This document shows positions 15,689-22,291 of a DNA stretch of 39,913 nucleotides, in pieces (position 1 is the first letter of the stretch; every line of letters starts with the position of its first letter). Below the pieces are notes generated by a model, which ran no database searches, was not told the origin of the DNA, and saw nothing but the letters and a program-made list of their open reading frames with translations. The position numbers and the translations under genes are program-made. Origin of the DNA: Candidatus Blautia intestinavium (GTDB lineage: Bacteria; Bacillota; Clostridia; Lachnospirales; Lachnospiraceae); assembly GCA_019113745.1 (NCBI GenBank), contig DXGV01000021.1, positions 1-39,913 of the forward strand, given 5' to 3'.

Positions 15689-15737
15689 AGTTTCTCTCCT
15701 TTCGTTTATTTTTGTTTTATTTTGTTTTCGTAATTTA

Positions 15738-15794
15738 TTTTTATCATATCTTTCGATAACTTTCAATAGATTTTTTCATTTTTTGTGTATTTCG
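15738..15794 (-). promoter_or_regulatory. Candidate promoter and DeoR-type operator of the sugar operon
   Basis: On the minus strand TTGAAA (15761-15766) and TAAAAA (15738-15743) are 17 bp apart with TG before the -10. On the plus strand TTTCGATAAC and TTTCAATAGA lie in tandem at 15751-15770, a 10-bp period over the -35/spacer. TTTC recurs at 15774, 15790 and 15811. DeoR-family repressors often use such phased direct repeats. The region is very AT-rich, so chance matches are possible. Confidence 0.4.
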
Positions 15795-15881
15795 TATATT
15801 TGCACAATTTTTTCAAACTTTTTTTGTTGAAATTTACGATTTTCTTTGTATCCAGAATTTTCTAAATCATCTGTTAGGTTA

Positions 15882-15910
15882 TTGTTTTTTTTGTTTTCTT
15901 ACGATATAAT
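15882..15910 (+). promoter_or_regulatory. Promoter of the deoR-family gene
   Basis: TTGTTT (15882-15887) and TATAAT (15905-15910) are exactly 17 bp apart, about 55 bp upstream of the regulator's ATG. It points away from the sugar operon, whose promoter lies in the same 276-bp gap. Confidence 0.75.
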
Positions 15911-15964
15911 AAAAAAAAATTAGAGCTATAAAGTCATTAATAATATAGCGAATTGGAGGCCCTT

Positions 15965-16744
15965 ATGCTGGCAGAAGAACGAAAAAGAAAAATCTTAGAA
16001 ATGGTAAACTCCCGAAAAATAGTAAAAGTTAACGAATTAAGCCAGATCCTGGACACTACTGAAGTAACCATCCGAAAAGATTTGGATGATCTTCAGTCTC
16101 AGAAACTGCTCAGACGGATTCATGGAGGCGCAATTTCATTTTCTCCTGTTAATACAGATATTTCTATAGAACAGCTTACTACCCGGTGTATAAACGAAAA
16201 AAAAGCTATCGCAAAAGTAGCTTACAAATTTGTGGACAATCGCGACGCGCTTATTCTGGATCGCTCTACCACAGTATATGAATTCGCAAAATTACTTCTG
16301 GATGGATCTGTAAAAGATCTGACGATAATTACAAATTCGCTGCCGCTTATTACTCTGCTGAAACCCAGAAATGATTTTCACCTGATTTTGATTGGCGGCG
16401 AGTATAATCCTACAGCAGACTGCTCCTATGGTTCGCTTACAAATCAAATGCTTGCAAATATCCGCAGTGATAAATGTTTTATCGGTATATCCGGTATTGA
16501 TGCAGCATATGGATATTCAGACCGGAATCTAAATGATGTCGGTTTGAAAAAAGCAATGCTAAACTCTGCAAAACAAAAATTTGTATTGGCGGATCATACT
16601 AAATTTAATGAATCCTACATAGGAAAAGCCGTTGATTTCAGCGGAACTATTGATTATCTGATCACAGATACTCTGCCATTGGACATAGACAGGACTGAAT
16701 ATGATAATAATGTAAATTTTCTTGTTGCGGATGAAGTCTCCTGA
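15965..16744 (+). CDS. DeoR/GlpR-family transcriptional regulator
   Basis: A 259-residue regulator from the chosen ATG, typical length for DeoR. The N-terminal helix-turn-helix (residues 2-57) contains RKRKILEMVNSRKIVKVNEL, TEVTIRKDLDDL and the family signature LLRRIHGGAI. The C-terminal DeoRC sensor domain (about 70-235) has ALILDRSTTVYEFAKLL, TIITNSLP and the SGIDAAYG loop, a sugar-phosphate-binding ISOCOT fold. GGAGG lies 5 nt before the ATG at 15965; the frame extends to a TTG at 15953 that overlaps this site. It diverges from the sugar operon and is its likely repressor, responding to a phosphorylated intermediate. The tail is followed by a strong bidirectional terminator. Confidence 0.93.
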   Translation: MLAEERKRKILEMVNSRKIVKVNELSQILDTTEVTIRKDLDDLQSQKLLRRIHGGAISFSPVNTDISIEQLTTRCINEKKAIAKVAYKFVDNRDALILDRSTTVYEFAKLLLDGSVKDLTIITNSLPLITLLKPRNDFHLILIGGEYNPTADCSYGSLTNQMLANIRSDKCFIGISGIDAAYGYSDRNLNDVGLKKAMLNSAKQKFVLADHTKFNESYIGKAVDFSGTIDYLITDTLPLDIDRTEYDNNVNFLVADEVS

Positions 16745-16785
16745 ACCGGAAAGAAACTGATGATATTTTCAGACTGGTTATTGGC

Positions 16786-16817
16786 AAAATCCCCTGGAAG
16801 CAATTCCAGGGGATTTT
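16786..16817. terminator. Bidirectional terminator between deoR and the 120-residue gene
   Basis: A 14-bp perfect stem, aaaatcccctggaa (16786-16799) and ttccaggggatttt (16804-16817), with a gcaa tetraloop. It has A/T tracts on both sides, so it can end transcripts arriving from either direction. Confidence 0.9.
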
Positions 16818-16839
16818 CTTATCTTTTTATTACTATATT

Positions 16840-17202
16840 TTACGCCAGCATCTCATCCTTCTTCGCAAGGATGGCTTCCACTGCCGCGCATGCCGGGCAG
16901 TCACAGTATTTCGCCCCTGCGGCTTTGATCTCTCTTCCGTGAGCGGCAACGCCTTTGGCCTGCTCTTCTCCGCCGAACACTTTCGCGCCCATCTCGGACT
17001 CCGCGAAACTGATCAGACCGTCCACAGTAACAATATCCGCTTCCAGCTCTTCAATATATTTCCCGGTCTCTTCCGCTTCCTTCTCTGTTCCCACGGAATC
17101 GATCCATTTCCGCGCCGCGTCTTTCACTTCCTGACAGGCGGTGGCAGCCGCTATGAGCTCTTTTGATCTTTCAATTACATACTGCTGTACTTCTTTTGTC
17201 AT
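16840..17202 (-). CDS. Small uncharacterised protein with C-terminal CxCxxC motif
   Basis: A 120-residue, mostly helical, soluble protein of unknown function. No signal peptide or membrane segment is visible. The central part is acidic (KEAEETGKYIEELEADI). The C-terminus carries Y99-C100-D-C102-P-A-C105, with a further cysteine at C23 and a histidine at H88 (VAAHGREIKAAGAKYCDC). Such a cluster could bind a metal, heme or an Fe-S centre, or be redox active; none of this is shown. GGGAGG precedes the ATG. The gene has its own promoter and a leader of about 100 nt, between the asr terminator and a bidirectional terminator, so it is a single-gene transcript. Confidence 0.75.
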   Translation of the reverse strand: MTKEVQQYVIERSKELIAAATACQEVKDAARKWIDSVGTEKEAEETGKYIEELEADIVTVDGLISFAESEMGAKVFGGEEQAKGVAAHGREIKAAGAKYCDCPACAAVEAILAKKDEMLA

Positions 17203-17312
17203 TTTGCATTACCTCCCTGGTCTTTGTTGATTTCGCTAACATACAGGCTGACCGGAACATTCCTGATCTTCAGACAGGCCTGTTCGGGTTCGGTTTTTCT
17301 GTCTCTGACGAT

Positions 17313-17342
17313 ATTATAACACTTCTTTCTCTATAACACCAA
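17313..17342 (-). promoter_or_regulatory. Promoter of the 120-residue gene, with long leader
   Basis: On the minus strand TTGGTG (17337-17342) and TATAAT (17313-17318) are 18 bp apart, with TGT directly before the -10 (extended -10). The transcript start is near 17306, leaving about 100 nt of leader. AGACAG and CTGTCT (plus-strand 17274-17305) could pair within it. I do not recognise a known riboswitch. Confidence 0.7.
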
Positions 17343-17353
17343 ATAATTTCATC

Positions 17354-17381
17354 ACAAAAACGGGGCTGAAAATCAGCCCCG
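17354..17381 (-). terminator. Terminator of the asrABC operon
   Basis: A 9-bp perfect stem, cggggctga (17361-17369) and tcagccccg (17373-17381), with a 3-nt loop. On the minus strand TTTTTGTGATG follows. It lies 23 bp past the asrC stop. Confidence 0.9.
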
Positions 17382-17403
17382 CACCTCTGTTTGGATATTA
17401 TTT

Positions 17404-18378
17404 TCACCGGCCAAAATGTATCCCGCTCCAGTATACACACTCTCTGATCTCTGTCTCCGGCAGAAGTTCTACGCCTTCCAGCGCCCATCTCTTAAATTCC
17501 GCAAATCCCACTCTGTCGATGATATAACCGATATGCTCTTTTCCGCCCGGCGCTCCGGGATCGATATACTCCTTTACAAACCGGTAAGTGTTCAAGATGA
17601 TCTTTACAATAGTATCCTCATCTGTCCAGATCAGGAAGTCCTCTCCCAGTCTGGGATTTTTCTTTCCGGTTCTTCCCATCAGCGTTAATTTATAATATTT
17701 CTTCGGGCTCCTCGTCAGCGCCCTGGTAGGACATTTTGTTATACAGACTCCGCAGCCGATGCATTTTTCATGATCCCGGACGATCTTATAATTCTCCATA
17801 TGCAGAGCGTCCACAGAAAGGCTTCTGCACCCCTTGACGCAGGCCTGGCAGCTGACGCATCTGGAAGGATCATACTGAGGCATGGTCATACCGATGATCC
17901 CGAAATCGTGCATCCTGACTTTGGCGCAGTCGTTGGAACAGCCCGTGAGAGCCACCTTGAAGTGAAGATCATTGGGAAAAATCTCTTTTTCAATTCTTTT
18001 TGCAAATTCTGAGGTATTATAGTTGGCAAAAGGACAGACGTTATTTCCGATACACGCGCTGATATTTCTTGTGCCGGAAGCGGGATATCCTGTTCCCGGC
18101 TCTTTCTGATTGATATCCAGAAGTTCTATGATCGGCTGGAGCATCTCGTTGATCTCATCCATATCTTCCAGACGTATGCCTTCGATCTCAAAGCCCTGAC
18201 GGGTGGTAAGATGTACAATACCGTTTCCGTATTTCTCCGCGATCTCCTGCACCATTCCCAGGATTTCCGCCTTGAGATATCCTCCCGGAACACGGATACG
18301 GGAAGCGCCTTCACCCCGCGCCTTACCGATCCTGTAGGCGTTCTTTTTCGCAAGTTTCGTATTTATATCCAGACCCAT
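17404..18378 (-). CDS. asrC: Anaerobic sulfite reductase subunit C (siroheme subunit)
   Basis: A 324-residue siroheme/[4Fe-4S] catalytic subunit of the NADH-dependent anaerobic sulfite reductase, which reduces sulfite to sulfide in six-electron steps. The siroheme-cluster cysteines lie in ACIGNNVCPFANYN (C109, C115) and GCSNDCAKVRMHDFG (C147, C151). A ferredoxin insert carries two [4Fe-4S] motifs: CVSCQACVKGC (174-184) and CIGCGVCITKC (206-216). The start is the ATG at 18378, with AGGAGGAG upstream; an upstream extension to 18444 lacks a site. It follows asrB by 16 bp and closes the operon. Electrons come from AsrB/AsrA. Confidence 0.96.
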   Translation of the reverse strand: MGLDINTKLAKKNAYRIGKARGEGASRIRVPGGYLKAEILGMVQEIAEKYGNGIVHLTTRQGFEIEGIRLEDMDEINEMLQPIIELLDINQKEPGTGYPASGTRNISACIGNNVCPFANYNTSEFAKRIEKEIFPNDLHFKVALTGCSNDCAKVRMHDFGIIGMTMPQYDPSRCVSCQACVKGCRSLSVDALHMENYKIVRDHEKCIGCGVCITKCPTRALTRSPKKYYKLTLMGRTGKKNPRLGEDFLIWTDEDTIVKIILNTYRFVKEYIDPGAPGGKEHIGYIIDRVGFAEFKRWALEGVELLPETEIRECVYWSGIHFGR

Positions 18379-18394
18379 AATCCACTCCTCCTGT

Positions 18395-19192
18395 TTAATC
18401 GATGAGATCCCGGCTTTCCGCGTAATTAAATACCGGTCCGTCAAGACATACGTAGGTATCGTTCATTTTGCAGTGTCCGCATTTACCCAGGCCGCAGCAC
18501 ATCTTTCTCTCATGGGAAATCCAGATATTTCCCTCTTTTATTCCCCGCTTCAGTATTTCCATAATAGTAAACTTAATCATTACCGGAGGCCCTACCGTTA
18601 TGAAAACTGTGTTGTCCGGATCTGCTATGGGAAGATCAGGGATATATTTTGTAACCATTCCGGTAAGGCCCTCATATCCCTCCGACGCGGAATCCACCGT
18701 CCTGATCACATGAATTCTCTTTTCCCACTGTTCAAAATCTTTTCTGAACAGGATATCCTGCGGGGATTTGAAACCTGCGATAAGAGTGACGCTGACGGCT
18801 TCCTCCGGACGCCCGGCAAAATAGTCCACAATTCCCTTAACAGGAGAAAGTCCGGTGCCTCCTGCCACCACCACAATTTCTTTTCCTTTAAAATTCTCAA
18901 TATCGAAGCCGTTTCCATAAGGCCCCCGCATCAGAAGTGTATTGCCCACGTAATGCTGGAATATCTTATTGGTGACTCTTCCCACCCTGCGGATCGTCAG
19001 ATCTACATAATCCTCTCCGATGCCGCTGACTGAGATCGGCGCCTCGCCGTATTTGGGGATGGACACTTCAAAGAACTGTCCCGGCTTTACTCTGCCGGCT
19101 TCAGGAAAACTCATGCGGAAAGTATATTCTATATCTGTATGCGGAATGATCTCTTTTACCTGAGAGGAAAAAGGAATGTATTCATTTTTCAT
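18395..19192 (-). CDS. asrB: Anaerobic sulfite reductase subunit B (flavoprotein)
   Basis: A 265-residue ferredoxin-NADP+ reductase-like subunit that takes electrons from NADH and passes them to the Fe-S subunits. The flavin-binding domain has GRVTNKIFQHYVGN and LMRGPYGNGFD; the nucleotide-binding domain has VVVAGGTGLSPVKGI and TVGPPVM. The C-terminal [2Fe-2S] binding site reads CCGLGKCGHCKMNDTYVC, as in dihydroorotate dehydrogenase electron-transfer subunits. Length and order match asrB of Salmonella and Clostridium. Its ATG directly follows the asrA stop, so translation is likely coupled. Confidence 0.96.
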   Translation of the reverse strand: MKNEYIPFSSQVKEIIPHTDIEYTFRMSFPEAGRVKPGQFFEVSIPKYGEAPISVSGIGEDYVDLTIRRVGRVTNKIFQHYVGNTLLMRGPYGNGFDIENFKGKEIVVVAGGTGLSPVKGIVDYFAGRPEEAVSVTLIAGFKSPQDILFRKDFEQWEKRIHVIRTVDSASEGYEGLTGMVTKYIPDLPIADPDNTVFITVGPPVMIKFTIMEILKRGIKEGNIWISHERKMCCGLGKCGHCKMNDTYVCLDGPVFNYAESRDLID

Positions 19193-20191
19193 TTACGCTT
19201 CCTCCTTTGCCAGACGATTGATAATATTTACATAGGAGATATATTCCGGACAGACGGCATCGCAGCGGCCGCAGCCCACGCACATGGGAAAGCCGAATCT
19301 TTTTTCAAAATCATAGATCTTATGCATTACCTTAAAGCGCATTCTCTCTCCCTGATTTTTTCGGAAACTGTTTCCTCCCGCGATGTCCGTATATCCGTCC
19401 ACCTGACAAGACGCCCAGACTCTTCTCCGCTCTCCCGTATTTTCATTATCCCGGTAAATGATATCCTGCATAGTAAAACAGGTACAGGTAGGACAGACGA
19501 AATTGCAGCGGCCGCAGCCGATACATCTGCTTCCGTAAGATTCCCATACCGGATCCGAAAAAGTCTCTATGGAAAGATTTCGGGGAAGTGTCACTTTTTC
19601 TCTGTTCTCTGTCACATGGTCAGGAATCACTTCCTGTTCCCGGCAGTCTTTTCCGTCAAAGTATTTCTGAAATTCCCCTGTCTTCAGATCTGCCAGGACA
19701 GAATCTCCCTCCACTTTCAGATAGAGATCATAATCTTCCGTACAGTTTGTTCCCATACTGACACAGAATCCAGTATCACAGGTCTCCTCACATCCCATCA
19801 GCACAAAACGGGCGTTTTCCCTGAGGCGCTTATAATAAAAATCTTCCGGTCCATTGGTGAGATAAATCGCGTCCAGTCTTCTCAGGGCATGAAGATCACA
19901 GCTCCACAGAAAGATCAGCGCCGGTTTTTTCCTGCACGCCGGCACTGATGTGCTGTCCTCTGTAAAATAAAAAAGAACCTCGTTCACAGAAAGAAACGCT
20001 TCCTTAAACGAATAATCCGATCTCCTGCTCCAGCAGATTTCATCCAACGATTCCACTTTCCCGTAACGGATCACATCCGTGTCAGAAAAGCATCCCTCAC
20101 CGGCGAAAAGCTTCGGCGCGAAAATATCGTAATCCTGTTTCAGACAGTTGAATATTTCATCAGCAGTCTGTCTTTCCAACTGATATCCCAT
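19193..20191 (-). CDS. asrA: Anaerobic sulfite reductase subunit A (Fe-S subunit)
   Basis: A 332-residue Fe-S electron-transfer subunit, first gene of asrABC. Two C-terminal ferredoxin-type motifs are visible: CIGCGRCNFVCPTCTC and CVGCGRCDAVCPEYISY, each for a [4Fe-4S] cluster. The N-terminal part (ALIFLWSCDLHALRRLD, then LMGCEETCDTGFCVSMGTN) matches the AsrA/hydrogenase beta-like family. The start is the ATG at 20191 with AAAGGAG upstream; the frame extends to 20254 without a site. Control appears to come from the palindromic Crp-type site about 150 bp upstream, next to the crp-like gene. Sulfide made here can feed the CysK-like enzyme or be released. Confidence 0.95.
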   Translation of the reverse strand: MGYQLERQTADEIFNCLKQDYDIFAPKLFAGEGCFSDTDVIRYGKVESLDEICWSRRSDYSFKEAFLSVNEVLFYFTEDSTSVPACRKKPALIFLWSCDLHALRRLDAIYLTNGPEDFYYKRLRENARFVLMGCEETCDTGFCVSMGTNCTEDYDLYLKVEGDSVLADLKTGEFQKYFDGKDCREQEVIPDHVTENREKVTLPRNLSIETFSDPVWESYGSRCIGCGRCNFVCPTCTCFTMQDIIYRDNENTGERRRVWASCQVDGYTDIAGGNSFRKNQGERMRFKVMHKIYDFEKRFGFPMCVGCGRCDAVCPEYISYVNIINRLAKEEA

Positions 20192-20233
20192 AATTCTACT
20201 CCTTTTCTTCAAGACCCGCCGCGATGAGACGAA

Positions 20234-20262
20234 ATCCGAAGTTTCTGTATACATCTTCGGAT
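20234..20262. repeat. ATCCGAAG inverted repeat in the asrA leader
   Basis: ATCCGAAG (20234-20241) and CTTCGGAT (20255-20262) form an 8-bp inverted repeat around a 13-nt loop. A third copy, ATCCGAAG, is at 20314-20321, next to the predicted -10. The first two lie in the transcribed leader about 45-70 bp before the asrA ATG. They could form an RNA hairpin or a second protein-binding site. Confidence 0.5.
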
Positions 20263-20308
20263 CTCCGTGCGTCCCCGCGAATGGTTAAATATTCCCCGTG
20301 TCTTCTGC

Positions 20309-20357
20309 ATCATATCCGAAGACAAAAAAATATTCCGTGACATATCTCACGGAATAT
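20309..20357 (-). promoter_or_regulatory. Class II Crp-type operator and promoter of asrABC
   Basis: A perfect palindrome, ATATTCCGTGA-N6-TCACGGAATAT (20330-20357), has the Crp/Fnr-family core GTGA-N6-TCAC. On the minus strand a TATGAT -10 box lies at 20309-20314, predicting transcription from 20302. The palindrome centre (20343.5) is then at -41.5, the standard class II activator position, where it replaces the -35. This fits the neighbouring regulator, whose helix has R-E-T-x-x-R. The same palindrome is the terminator stem of that regulator's gene. Confidence 0.65.
20323..20357 (-). terminator. Terminator of the crp-like gene (same palindrome as the asr operator)
   Basis: The 11-bp stem (20330-20340 with 20347-20357) has a 6-nt loop and is followed on the minus strand by TTTTTTTGTC. 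It lies 18 bp past the regulator's stop codon, so it should end that transcript and isolate asrABC. Confidence 0.85.
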
Positions 20358-20374
20358 CGTTTCATACCGATTAT

Positions 20375-21064
20375 TTAATATTCTCCTGTTCTGTAAAAAG
20401 CAGCCATTTTAGCCGGATCCGGAATATAGATTTTCTTTTTCTCCATTATGATCAGGCCAAAGTCCTGCAGTTTCCCGCAGACACGGGACGCCGTTTCTCT
20501 GGGAACCCCCAGAAGATCCGCCAGAAACGTCACCGGCAGATCCATATCGATCTTAATTCCCTTCTCGGACGGGATGCCAAAATCCCTTGCCAGCTTCCAG
20601 AGTTTGGAGGCAAGTTTTCTCTCCAGATAAATACTGCCAACAGTATTTTTCAGCTGATGTCCCAGCCGCCAGAGTTTCCGTTCCTGATACCGGAACAGAT
20701 TCTTCGTCAAGGCGAAGTCCTGTTCCATCAGCTGCATCATTCTGTCTTTTCTGATCACAAAGAAACTGCATTTCTCCAGCGTTTCACAGAAGATCGTATT
20801 AAAGTCCGCCACAAGGCTCTCATTGGCGATATTATGCTTTCCCAATACAAATAATATTTTCTTTTTCCCGCATTTCGTCAGATTATAGATCTGAACCTTT
20901 CCTTCCAGAATAAAAAATATATTGGAATTCTCTTCACGGGCCCGGATACAGAAACGGTTCCTGGGATATGTCACGATCTTTCCATACTGTATGAAATCCC
21001 GGCAGGTATCCTGCTTACAGTCTTTTAATATCCACAGTTCCTTCAGTTCCTGATATCCTTCCAT
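20375..21064 (-). CDS. Crp/Fnr-family transcriptional regulator, likely controls asrABC
   Basis: A 229-residue regulator. Residues about 20-115 form a cyclic-nucleotide-binding-like beta barrel (FFILEGKVQIYNLTKCGKKK, then LGKHNIANESLVADF), followed by a long dimer helix and a C-terminal winged helix (about 150-215). The recognition helix reads GVPRETASRVCGKLQDFGLI; R189, E190 and R194 match the Crp residues that read GTGA half-sites. The ligand pocket does not look like that of Crp, and C16 and C21 near the N-terminus are not a clear Fnr-type set, so the signal is unknown (redox, heme or a sulfur compound are options). It ends just before a GTGA-N6-TCAC palindrome upstream of asrA. It follows the yibE/F-like gene by 19 bp and is probably co-transcribed with it. 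Confidence 0.9.
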   Translation of the reverse strand: MEGYQELKELWILKDCKQDTCRDFIQYGKIVTYPRNRFCIRAREENSNIFFILEGKVQIYNLTKCGKKKILFVLGKHNIANESLVADFNTIFCETLEKCSFFVIRKDRMMQLMEQDFALTKNLFRYQERKLWRLGHQLKNTVGSIYLERKLASKLWKLARDFGIPSEKGIKIDMDLPVTFLADLLGVPRETASRVCGKLQDFGLIIMEKKKIYIPDPAKMAAFYRTGEY

Positions 21065-21083
21065 AGACCTGTATTCTCCTCCT

Positions 21084-22286
21084 TTAATTTCCTTCCGTCA
21101 GGGCAGGTGCGTCTGAAGCGGCGTCTTCCTCCTGCTCTCCGGCATTCTGTCTCATTACAACAGCTTTATACCGCTTTCCTGTAAGCAGGATTCCGCTGGT
21201 CAGCGCCGTAAGGGGAGCCACCGTCACAAGTCCCAGGCTTCCCACGATCGTCTGCAGGATCTCGGCGGAAACATATTTATAATTCAGGATGTTTTCGATG
21301 GGCGTTCCCTGCGCCATGAAAGTCATCAGAAGCGCTATGTATCCTCCGGAATATGCCAGAAGGAGTGTCGTGGTCATGGTTCCCATCGCCGCGCGCCCCA
21401 CATTCATTCCCGAAAGCATCGCTTCTTTCCATCCGATGCCCGGCTTCTTGTGCACCACCTCGTTGACCGCAGAGGTGATATCCACAGAAAGATCGATCAT
21501 TGCTCCGGAAGCCCCGATGAAGATCGCGCTCATAAAGATCCTGGTCAGGCTGAGATCCTGATATCCCGCGTACAGGAGGCTCTCCGAATAGGACATCACC
21601 GCGCCGTGGATCTTGAAGGCGTCGGTAAAAACACACCCCAGGATACATGTCACCAGCACGCCGAGAAACGCGCCTCCGCAGGCGGCCAGCGTCTTCATGT
21701 CAAATCCGTATACAAAGAAGATGATCAGAAGGGTCAGAAAAGCCGTGATCAGGATACCGCACCAGATGGGATTCGCCCCGCCCAGATAGGCGGGCACCAG
21801 GATCTTCCAGATGGTGAGGATGGTAATGGCGAAAGAACACACCGCCCGCAGGCCCGTCCCTCCCGCGAACAGGATCAGGAACAGGATGAAGATCCCCGCC
21901 AGTATCAGTTCTTTGTCGATCCGGTAATGATCGTTCATCGTTACGGAAGTGATGCCGTCGTCGTTATAGCTTACCACTACGTGGGCCACGTCGCCCTCTT
22001 CAAAAATCTTGTCGGATTCCAGAGAGCCGCTGAGCATATTTACCGCCCTGGTCTCGTCTCCCTTGAACTTTCCTTCCAGAAGCTCCACCTCGCAGTACTG
22101 TTCCCCCGACTGGATGAGGCCCGAGCTTCGCACCGCACTTTCGTCTGTTGATAAAACTTTTGCTTTTACTTTGTCTGTTCCCTGATAAATGACAGCATCC
22201 TCATAGCCCGTAGGAAGGGCTATGAGGATGACGATCAGCAATACCGCAATGATGGAAACAGAGTATTTTTTCAGTCTGTCCGTCAT
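21084..22286 (-). CDS. YibE/F-family multipass membrane protein
   Basis: A 400-residue membrane protein of the YibE/F family, function unknown. It has an N-terminal membrane helix (10-26), an extracytoplasmic domain of about 100 residues (KVKAKVLSTDESAV through VTMNDHYRI), then about seven hydrophobic helices. The conserved core is visible: IFIGASGAMIDLSVDITSAV and GMNVGRAAMGTMTTTLLLAY. A charged C-terminal tail (NAGEQEEDAASDAP) ends it. It starts 5 bp after the alkaline phosphatase stop, so both are translated from one mRNA and may act together at the cell surface. What it moves, if anything, is not known. Confidence 0.9.
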   Translation of the reverse strand: MTDRLKKYSVSIIAVLLIVILIALPTGYEDAVIYQGTDKVKAKVLSTDESAVRSSGLIQSGEQYCEVELLEGKFKGDETRAVNMLSGSLESDKIFEEGDVAHVVVSYNDDGITSVTMNDHYRIDKELILAGIFILFLILFAGGTGLRAVCSFAITILTIWKILVPAYLGGANPIWCGILITAFLTLLIIFFVYGFDMKTLAACGGAFLGVLVTCILGCVFTDAFKIHGAVMSYSESLLYAGYQDLSLTRIFMSAIFIGASGAMIDLSVDITSAVNEVVHKKPGIGWKEAMLSGMNVGRAAMGTMTTTLLLAYSGGYIALLMTFMAQGTPIENILNYKYVSAEILQTIVGSLGLVTVAPLTALTSGILLTGKRYKAVVMRQNAGEQEEDAASDAPALTEGN

Positions 22287-22291
22287 TATTT

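Noticed and set aside
15700..15794. TTTCG at 15700, 15726, 15751 and 15790 as a 25-bp-period operator array
   Set aside because: The period is irregular (26, 25, 39) and the region is T-rich; only the tandem pair at 15751-15770 was kept as a candidate.
17203..17306. Known riboswitch in the leader of the 120-residue gene
   Set aside because: No conserved core of SAM, cobalamin, FMN, TPP, glycine or T-box elements could be recognised by eye.
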